This document shows, piece after piece, positions 58,569 to 64,000 of a stretch of DNA of 64,000 nucleotides. The notes below the pieces were generated by a model. That model was not told the origin of the DNA. It did no database searches and saw only the letters and a list, made by a program, of their open reading frames with translations. Numbering within the stretch: the stretch's first letter is position 1; the number at the start of each line of letters is the position of its first letter. The DNA lies in contig NZ_JMGA01000020.1 of the NCBI RefSeq assembly GCF_000765145.1, positions 1 through 64,000 on the forward strand, given 5' to 3'. This stretch comes from Desulfosporosinus sp. HMP52 (lineage in GTDB: Bacteria > Bacillota > Desulfitobacteriia > Desulfitobacteriales > Desulfitobacteriaceae). The translations under genes were made by a program, and so were the position numbers.

Positions 58569-59450
58569 ATGCGATTTACACTTGATATGAAATTAAAAGA
58601 TATCATGTCTTCGAATCCCAAGACAGCGGAAGCTATGCAAGAATTGGGATTACACTGTTTGGGGTGCGCGTTTTCGGTTAATGAAACATTAGCTAATGCT
58701 GCCCAGATGCATAATATTGACCCAAATGTTCTGCTGAAAAAGGTTAATTCTGTGGAACAGGGGGAAATGTCTGCAGAGGCTGCGGCCAAAGCCCAACCAC
58801 CCGGAGGAATATTGCAGATGGATAAGAAAACTTATTCAATTGCACCTCATATACCGGCAGGTGTCGTGACTCCGGAAATCTTGAGAAAGATTGCAGATGT
58901 TTCGGAAAAATACAATGCTCAGGCAATTAAGGTGACTTCAGCTCAACGTATTGCTATTGTTGGATTAAAGCCGGAAGATGTTCCTAAGATATGGGACGAG
59001 CTAGGAATGGATCCGGGTCATGCAGTGGGATTATGCGTGCGAAGTGTTAAGGTATGCCCTGGTGATACCTTCTGTAAACGAGGTCTGCAAGAAACTTTGG
59101 CTTTGGGTATGGAGATAGACAAACGCTATCATGGTATGCAATTGCCATCTAAATTTAAAATTGGTGTTGCAGGCTGCCCCAATAAATGCACTGATTCCGC
59201 TTCAGTAGATCTGGGATTAATGGGTACTAGTAAAGGATACCACTTGTACGTAGGAGGAAATGGTGGAGTTAAGCCACGACAGGGGAATATTCTTTTAGAA
59301 AACTTAAAAAAGGAAGAAATATTACCAATCATGGATGCTGTCATTTCATACTATAAAGAAAATGCAAAACCCCAGGAAAGAATTGGGCGCTTAATTGACC
59401 GTGTTGGTATTGAAGGACTACGGGAATTTGCTGAGCAGGCAAAACAATAA
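58569..59450 (+). CDS. DUF1858 domain fused to a sulfite/nitrite reductase-like domain
   Basis: A 293-residue cytoplasmic protein. Residues about 4-62 are a DUF1858 domain (DIMSSNPKTAEAMQELGLHC with a following LGCAFS motif), found in ScdA-type and redox proteins. Residues about 75-290 are half of a siroheme-sulfite/nitrite reductase: a ferredoxin-like part (YNAQAIKVTSAQRIAIVG), then C-x5-C in VCPGDTFCKRG and C-x3-C in GCPNKCTD, the ligands of a [4Fe-4S] cluster coupled to siroheme. Only one half-domain is present, so it is smaller than catalytic Sir/Dsr subunits. It may be an assimilatory-type small enzyme or an electron carrier. ATG 58569 follows GGAGATGAG. Confidence 0.88.
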   Translation: MRFTLDMKLKDIMSSNPKTAEAMQELGLHCLGCAFSVNETLANAAQMHNIDPNVLLKKVNSVEQGEMSAEAAAKAQPPGGILQMDKKTYSIAPHIPAGVVTPEILRKIADVSEKYNAQAIKVTSAQRIAIVGLKPEDVPKIWDELGMDPGHAVGLCVRSVKVCPGDTFCKRGLQETLALGMEIDKRYHGMQLPSKFKIGVAGCPNKCTDSASVDLGLMGTSKGYHLYVGGNGGVKPRQGNILLENLKKEEILPIMDAVISYYKENAKPQERIGRLIDRVGIEGLREFAEQAKQ

Positions 59451-59452
59451 GA

Positions 59453-59502
59453 GTAAGAAACAGTAAAAGCGGATGAAATCATCCGCTTTTACTGTTTCTT
59501 AC
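59453..59502. terminator. Bidirectional intrinsic terminator
   Basis: A perfect 24-base stem (59453-59476 with 59479-59502) with a 2-base loop lies between the sulfite-reductase-like gene and the convergent ferredoxin gene. Confidence 0.93.
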
Positions 59503-59520
59503 TAACCTAATCAATTTTCC

Positions 59521-59709
59521 CTAATTGACATGGATCGCATCTGTTGGACAGCCGTCAGCTGCATCTTTAGCAGCGCCCTCAACTTCACTAGGTACTGGAT
59601 TTGTATACGCTACAGCTAATCCGTCATCTTCCATTTTAAAGACCTCAGGACAAAATTCGGGGCAAGCTCCACATCCAATACATGCGTCTTTATCGACTGC
59701 AGCTATCAT
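59521..59709 (-). CDS. Ferredoxin, single [4Fe-4S] type
   Basis: A 62-residue electron carrier. The cluster motif CIGCGACPEFCPEVF is at about residues 10-24 and the remote Cys in DGCPTDAIHV at the C-terminus completes the ligand set of a monocluster ferredoxin. ATG 59709 follows AGGAGGAAAT; the frame runs on upstream to 59775 without a start signal. It is convergent with the sulfite-reductase-like gene and could supply its electrons, which is inference. Confidence 0.93.
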   Translation of the reverse strand: MIAAVDKDACIGCGACPEFCPEVFKMEDDGLAVAYTNPVPSEVEGAAKDAADGCPTDAIHVN

Positions 59710-59775
59710 AATATTTCCTCCTTTTAAGATCATTCGAGAATAGTATGTCCATAATGACAATAAACTTAACATCAA

Positions 59776-60121
59776 AGGGGCTTATTTTGAAAGTTTTCAC
59801 TATAATTCACCGTTTCATGTTAGAATCTTTATGCACTCAGGTCATAAGTTAGATAAATCTCGATTGTGTTCACATTAATTCGCTAATTATATAGGGAGTA
59901 TAATTCTAAATGAAAAATATTGGACTATTTTGCGATAAATATAAATTCCATAAATATCCATATAACCCCATTGTGTGAAGGAATCACAGCATTTTTAACA
60001 GGATAGGCCTGTTGCCTTATTATTTGCGATTTCGACATCTGCCTTAGCGTATAATAAGAGCACCGGAAAGATGCAAATGCTAATCAATACTATAATTGAA
60101 CCGGAATACAATTAAGGCGGG
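59776..60121 (+). other. Upstream region of spo0A
   Basis: About 350 A/T-rich bases with no supported gene. TTCGACA at 60031-60037 matches the Spo0A box, and TATAAT at 60050-60055 with TTGCGA at 60024-60029 (20-base spacer) is a possible promoter. No other element recognised. Confidence 0.5.
60031..60037 (+). promoter_or_regulatory. Candidate Spo0A box
   Basis: TTCGACA is the exact reverse complement of the 0A-box core TGTCGAA. It lies about 100 bases upstream of the spo0A start, next to a TATAAT sequence, suggesting autoregulation. A single 7-base match is weak alone. Confidence 0.5.
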
Positions 60122-60133
60122 ATGAATTGTATA

Positions 60134-60931
60134 ATGAGTAAGAAAATAAAAATAATTGTCGCGGATGATAATCGGAATTTATGTCAAATGCTACAAAACT
60201 ATCTCCAAGGCCAAGAAGACTTAATCGTTGTTGGAGTTGCAAATAATGGGTTAGAAGCTTGGGAACTCATTCAGAATCAAGAACCAGACTTGATTATTCT
60301 TGATTTAGTAATGCCTAATTTGGATGGTTTAGGCGTATTAGAAAGAATTAACTCACGAACAACTTTAAATCGTCCTAAAATTATAATGCTCACAGCCTTT
60401 GGACAAGAATCCTTAACTCATCAAGCAATGATGCTGGGAGTCGACTATTTTATACTTAAACCCTTTGATTTAGATATTCTGAGTAAACGCATTCGCTCAT
60501 TGACTCAGGATATCCCATCTTCTCAACCAGCTCAGAATAGTTCAGTTGCTCCAGTTGTAACAAATGTCGGAAGCGGTTTGAATTTACATGTTGAAGTTAC
60601 GACAATGATGCACCAAATTGGGATTCCGGCACATGTGAAAGGGTATCAGTATATTAGAGATGCTATTTTAATGGTAGTTGAAGATGTTTCTCTACTAGGT
60701 GCCGTAACCAAAGAGCTATATCCAAGTATCGCCAAGAAATTCGACACTGCTCCGAGCCGGGTAGAACGTGGGATTCGACACGCTATTGAGCTGGCTTGGG
60801 AACGAGGGCATACAGATACTTTAAAAAGAATTTTCGGGTATTCTATGAATATTGAACGGCAGAAACCGACTAATTCCGAATTTATCGCCTTACTTGCGGA
60901 TAAATTACGTGTTATGAGTAAGGTTTCATAA
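60134..60931 (+). CDS. spo0A: Sporulation transcription factor Spo0A
   Basis: Master regulator of sporulation entry, 265 residues. The N-terminal receiver domain (about residues 4-125) has the acidic pocket IVADDNR, phospho-acceptor Asp in IILDLVMPNLDG, Thr in MLTAFG and Lys in FILKPFD. The C-terminal Spo0A DNA-binding domain (about 150-265) shows GIPAHVKGYQYIRDAI, PSRVERGIRHAIELAWERG. ATG 60134 (MSKKIKII) is preferred because the AAGGCGG site is only one base from ATG 60122. Its presence implies spore formation in this organism. Confidence 0.96.
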   Translation: MSKKIKIIVADDNRNLCQMLQNYLQGQEDLIVVGVANNGLEAWELIQNQEPDLIILDLVMPNLDGLGVLERINSRTTLNRPKIIMLTAFGQESLTHQAMMLGVDYFILKPFDLDILSKRIRSLTQDIPSSQPAQNSSVAPVVTNVGSGLNLHVEVTTMMHQIGIPAHVKGYQYIRDAILMVVEDVSLLGAVTKELYPSIAKKFDTAPSRVERGIRHAIELAWERGHTDTLKRIFGYSMNIERQKPTNSEFIALLADKLRVMSKVS

Positions 60932-61285
60932 ATAGATCAAGAACATAGCCTAATAAGGTTTTGAAGCCGAAAAGTTACTTAATATATGATTGAAAATGTC
61001 TAATGATATAAAACCAGCTTAAAACACACTTTGAGTTTTGAGCTGGTTTTTCATTCCGCCATTTTTGGCGCTAATAATATTTTTTATACTAGAATTAATT
61101 ATTAATACAGGGTACCACAAATTAGATAGGAAATACTGCTTTTTGATTTATAGTGTGAAATATCAACTTTCAACATTAAAAGTGTTGTTGAAAAGTGTTT
61201 TTATTGATAGACTAATTACCATAAAGCCACGTTAATCGCTAATAATTCCAAATTTAAAAATAGCCAACAAAGGAGTCGGTATTTC
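60932..61285 (+). other. Intergenic region after spo0A
   Basis: About 350 A/T-rich bases. It holds the spo0A terminator at 61011-61051. A 65-codon open frame (61038-61235) begins inside that terminator without a start signal and is not supported. I see nothing else. Confidence 0.5.
61011..61051 (+). terminator. Intrinsic terminator of spo0A
   Basis: AAACCAGCTTAAAAC (61011-61025) pairs with GTTTTGAGCTGGTTT (61035-61049) with one G-U pair, followed by TT. Confidence 0.9.
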
Positions 61286-61963
61286 TTGAATGGTAAACTA
61301 ATTGTAATTGAAGCAGGGGATGGAAGCGGTAAGGCAACTCAAACTAAATTGCTGTTTGATAAACTATCTTCTGATAATTATAAAGTTAGACAGGTGACAT
61401 TTCCTGATTACGGCAGTGATTCTTCTGCTTTAATCAAAATGTATTTAAATGGGGAATTTGGTAATGACCCTAACGATGTTAATGCCTACGCAGCGTCAAG
61501 TTTCTATGCTGCAGACAGATTTGCATCTTATAAAAAAGCATGGGGACAGTTCTATCAGGATGGAGGTATTATATTAGCAGATCGATACACCACTTCAAAC
61601 ATGGTTCATCAAGCGGCCAAAATAACAGACCCAATTGAGCGGAAGTTGTTTCTCGACTGGTTATGGGATTTGGAGTTTGTAAAGTTTAAGCTCCCAATCC
61701 CAGACTGCGTTATCTTCCTGGATATGCCTCCAAAAGTAAGTCAAATACTTATCAACAGCAGGGCCATGGAAACTGATAATGGTGAAAAGGATATCCATGA
61801 AAGGAATCATGACTATTTAGTTCACTCCTACAACAATGCCTCACAGTTAAGAGAATCATACGGATGGGAAAAGGTCAATTGTGTAGACAACGGAAAGCTG
61901 CGAAGTAGGGAGGATATACATAAGGATATTTATAGAATTGTAACCAAAGTTATCAAAAATTGA
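61286..61963 (+). CDS. tmk: Thymidylate kinase-like protein
   Basis: P-loop nucleotide kinase, 225 residues, of the dTMP kinase family (dTMP + ATP to dTDP + ADP). Walker A is IEAGDGSGKATQTK (about residues 5-18), with Ala where many Tmk have Thr. FPDYGSDSSALIKMYLNG and YAADRFASY follow, and ADRYTTSNMVHQ is the DRY loop. TTG 61286 follows CAAAGGAGTCGG. It overlaps the extended frame of the next gene, and a strong GGAGGAGGG lies just before that gene's ATG. It could be a second or divergent Tmk paralogue; the main copy usually sits elsewhere. Confidence 0.85.
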   Translation: MNGKLIVIEAGDGSGKATQTKLLFDKLSSDNYKVRQVTFPDYGSDSSALIKMYLNGEFGNDPNDVNAYAASSFYAADRFASYKKAWGQFYQDGGIILADRYTTSNMVHQAAKITDPIERKLFLDWLWDLEFVKFKLPIPDCVIFLDMPPKVSQILINSRAMETDNGEKDIHERNHDYLVHSYNNASQLRESYGWEKVNCVDNGKLRSREDIHKDIYRIVTKVIKN

Positions 61964-61992
61964 GTATTATTCATAACGGAGGAGGGAAGAGG

Positions 61993-63636
61993 ATGTTTGA
62001 GGGTAAGAAAAAATGGGTGATAACTATCGCTGTTTTATTGATAGGAACTATAATCTTATCTGGTTGTGGATTAAATACTGCCTTAAAAAAGCAAGAAAAA
62101 ATGACCAGATTAACCCCTGTAGATGGTGGGGTTTTCCGTTTCGGAATGATTTCAAGTCCCTCTGCTCTTGAACCAGCTTTTTTAGAAGAAATTAATGGTA
62201 TTGAAATTTGCAAAGAACTCAATGATGGATTGATAAGATATGACCCAAATACCCTAGAGATAAAACCTGCAATTGCTGAAAGCTGGGATTATTCAGAAGA
62301 CAAGAAAGTTATCACGTTTCATATTAGGAAAGATGTAAAGTTTCATGACGGAACGATTTTGAAAGCCCAGGATATAATAGATGTCTGGAATCGTTTAGCC
62401 GCTAAAGATACACTATCCCCTTTAGCCTTCCTACTTGAACCTATTGTTGGGTTCGCTCAAGTGAACAGTGGAGAACTTGAAACAATTTCTGGATTAAAAA
62501 CCACTGATGATTATACCCTGGAAGTGACCTTGAAAGAAAAAAATGCGGTTTTTCTGACCTCTTTAGGGCACCCTGCGGTAAGTATTTATAAGCTCGAGGC
62601 TGCGAAAAAAGCTGGGAAAGATTTCGGCACGCCGGCGGCAAGGCCCGAGACATTAATTGGAACAGGGGCCTTTAAGTTTGTTAAGTGGAATGCTGATCAA
62701 GACATAATCTTAGAAAAATTTCCTGATTACTATGGAACTAAGGCCCATGTGGATAAAATCATTTATAAAATCTTTAAAGATGAGTCTACAGCCTTTAATG
62801 AGTTCCGTGCAGGAAATTTGGATTATGTTGATATGGTACCTCCGGGTCAAAGACAATCTATTCTTAAAGAAATCCCGGATCAAATTCTAGAAACAACTAC
62901 ACTAACAACTCAGTATATTGGATTTAACCTGACTAAGGATCCTTTTAAGGATAATATAAATATCCGTAAAGCCATTGCTTGCGCTCTTGATATCCAGAGC
63001 ATCGCCGATACTGTATTAGAGGGTAGTTCTACGGTGTCAAATGGTCCATTACCTGATACAATGCCAGGTTATAATATTGACCTTAAAGCACCAACCTTTG
63101 ATAAGAAAAAAGCTAAAGAGTACTTAGCTTTAGCAGGGTACCCTGATGGTCAGGGACTCGGGCCCATTCAATACGCTTATAACTACACGCAAGAAAACCA
63201 GAGAGTTGCGGAAGCCTTTCAAGCCCAGCTTAAAGAGGTGGGGATTCAAATTCATTTAAAGAATATGGAATGGGGTTCCTACATAAATGCTATGCAGTCC
63301 GGTGAACTTCAAATGTTCCGGGTGGCCTGTGTTGCGGATTATCCCGATCCAGACAATCTCCTGCGAATGCTTTATTCCAAGTCTCAGTGGGGAATGAACA
63401 ATGTTACTTTTTATTCTAATCCGGAGGTTGAGGGGTTGCTGACACAGGGCTTAGAGGAAACTGACATAACAAAGCGAATGGAGATCTATAAAAAGATACA
63501 AGAGTTAATTGTAGAAGATCAACCAGCAATTTGGACGTTTAGTACAAACTATCTCCGTATATATGGAGATAAGGTTCATAATTTAAAGATTAATGCTCTT
63601 GATCAAAAAGATATGCGTAGTGTGTGGCTATCATAG
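61993..63636 (+). CDS. Peptide/nickel ABC transporter substrate-binding lipoprotein
   Basis: Extracellular binding protein of family SBP_bac_5, 547 residues. The signal peptide (VITIAVLLIGTIILSGC) ends in the lipobox LSGC, so Cys is lipidated. The mature N-terminus has GGVFRFGMISSPSALEPAF; NDGLIRYDPNTLEIKPAIAESW is the family signature, and LKAQDIIDVWNRL follows. ATG 61993 has a GGAGGAGGGAAG site; the frame opens at 61960 but the ATG is clearly preferred. It is followed 23 bases later by a DppB-type permease. Ligand (oligopeptide, dipeptide or nickel) unresolved. Confidence 0.93.
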   Translation: MFEGKKKWVITIAVLLIGTIILSGCGLNTALKKQEKMTRLTPVDGGVFRFGMISSPSALEPAFLEEINGIEICKELNDGLIRYDPNTLEIKPAIAESWDYSEDKKVITFHIRKDVKFHDGTILKAQDIIDVWNRLAAKDTLSPLAFLLEPIVGFAQVNSGELETISGLKTTDDYTLEVTLKEKNAVFLTSLGHPAVSIYKLEAAKKAGKDFGTPAARPETLIGTGAFKFVKWNADQDIILEKFPDYYGTKAHVDKIIYKIFKDESTAFNEFRAGNLDYVDMVPPGQRQSILKEIPDQILETTTLTTQYIGFNLTKDPFKDNINIRKAIACALDIQSIADTVLEGSSTVSNGPLPDTMPGYNIDLKAPTFDKKKAKEYLALAGYPDGQGLGPIQYAYNYTQENQRVAEAFQAQLKEVGIQIHLKNMEWGSYINAMQSGELQMFRVACVADYPDPDNLLRMLYSKSQWGMNNVTFYSNPEVEGLLTQGLEETDITKRMEIYKKIQELIVEDQPAIWTFSTNYLRIYGDKVHNLKINALDQKDMRSVWLS

Positions 63637-63659
63637 ACTACTAGGAAGAAGGTAAGTTT

Positions 63660-64000
63660 ATGATACGTTTTATCATTTGGCGTATTCTTCAATGCGTCCC
63701 TGTTGGTTTAGGGATATCAATGCTGACCTTTTTGATGTTGTCACTTGTACCGGGGGATCCAGTAACCTTAATGCTGGGCCAACACGCTTCTCCTCAGATT
63801 ATGAACAATGTTCGCCAGGAATTAGGATTAGATCTACCTTTTTTTAGTCGTTATCTACAATATGTCTGGAATATCCTTCACGGGGATCTTGGCCGGTCCT
63901 ATATTCAGCACCAAGAAGTAACTACGATGCTCCTAGACAAAATTCCTATTACCTTTAATCTGACATTAGTAGCAATGACCTTCGCAATTACAGCAGGTGT
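63660..64000 (+). CDS. ABC transporter permease, DppB/OppB-like (partial)
   Basis: ATG 63660 follows AGGAAGAAGG and opens a frame that runs off the window end. MIRFIIWRILQCVPVGLGIS, FLMLSLVPGDPVTLML and ELGLDLPFFSRYLQYVWNIL with HGDLGRSY are the conserved N-terminal part of the DppB/OppB/NikB permeases. The remaining membrane helices and the EAA loop are beyond the window. Same operon as the binding protein upstream. Confidence 0.93.
   Translation, partial: MIRFIIWRILQCVPVGLGISMLTFLMLSLVPGDPVTLMLGQHASPQIMNNVRQELGLDLPFFSRYLQYVWNILHGDLGRSYIQHQEVTTMLLDKIPITFNLTLVAMTFAITAG

Noticed and set aside
61038..61235. 65-codon frame after spo0A
   Set aside because: It begins inside the spo0A terminator hairpin and lacks a start signal.
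1..64000. rRNA, tRNA, insertion sequence or prophage genes
   Set aside because: I saw no cloverleaf-like segment, rRNA core, transposase or phage structural gene on either strand; a computational scan such as tRNAscan-SE would be needed to exclude a missed tRNA.

Overview
The window reads as chromosome of a spore-forming, anaerobic, low-to-moderate G+C Firmicute, most likely a Peptococcaceae member close to Desulfosporosinus or Desulfitobacterium. Supporting signs are a full-length Spo0A, a selenocysteine-encoding HesB/IscA-like gene, menaquinone genes of the futalosine type (mqnA, mqnE), a DUF1858 plus sulfite-reductase-like protein, a single-cluster ferredoxin and a feoABC iron operon. The genus is an inference from gene content; no rRNA or tRNA gene is visible to settle it. 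Strong Shine-Dalgarno sequences (AGGAGG type), TTG/GTG starts and dense intrinsic terminators fit this group.

Layout. 0-7.3 kb: Ski2-like helicase, a Crp/Fnr regulator, a ComFB-like protein, an HD protein, a zinc-ribbon gene with an RBS-sequestering hairpin, and a YczE-type membrane protein. 7.3-10.4 kb (minus strand): a TPP-riboswitch-controlled operon encoding a thiamine-binding-fold protein and a ThiX-ThiY-ThiZ type transporter for a thiamine precursor. 10.4-13.4 kb: feoA-feoB-feoC-like with a sigma-A promoter and a possible Fur site. 13.6-18.5 kb: FadR-like TetR regulator, PadR/MFS efflux pair with a clear operator, menG, CBS protein, thioesterase, YigZ protein. 18.6-25.2 kb: small membrane protein, GAF-GGDEF cyclase, a repeat-bearing membrane protein, PRC-barrel protein, VanW protein, TSUP transporter, HD-GYP phosphodiesterase. 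25.2-31.3 kb: nth, FAH-family enzyme, mqnA, GIY-YIG protein, tautomerase, uridine-kinase-like protein, thrC. 31.3-43.3 kb: pheA, pepF, TPR and HD proteins, the selenoprotein, an ACT/PFL pair, a c-di-AMP riboswitch with an NlpC/P60 hydrolase, uvrC, a YdcZ-type transporter. 43.4-52.6 kb: mqnE, phosphoesterase, a FliK-like/FlhB-like pair, a ferritin-like protein, ABM protein, pabC and pabAB, a lipoprotein. 52.7-64 kb: dinG, pssA, a structured repeat region, small proteins, the sulfite-reductase-like gene, ferredoxin, spo0A, a thymidylate-kinase-like gene and the start of a peptide/nickel ABC transporter cut by the window end.

How the genes connect. Menaquinone synthesis is served by mqnA, mqnE and menG, which are scattered rather than clustered. 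Three cis-regulatory RNAs or RNA-like controls are recognisable (TPP, c-di-AMP, and a hairpin over the zinc-ribbon RBS). Cyclic-di-GMP synthesis (GGDEF) and breakdown (HD-GYP) genes lie 5 kb apart. Amino-acid and folate branches of chorismate use are represented by pheA and pabAB/pabC.

Most noteworthy. (1) The HesB/IscA-like gene at 36457-36783 has an in-frame TGA at the position of the first cluster-ligand cysteine and is very probably a selenoprotein; the usual reading would truncate it. (2) Between pssA and the gene at 57040 lies an about 830-base, G+C-richer, non-coding-looking region with nearly three tandem copies of an about 160-base unit, each carrying the same set of hairpins, ending in an intrinsic terminator. 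It resembles a large structured RNA or a repeat element that I cannot assign to any family.
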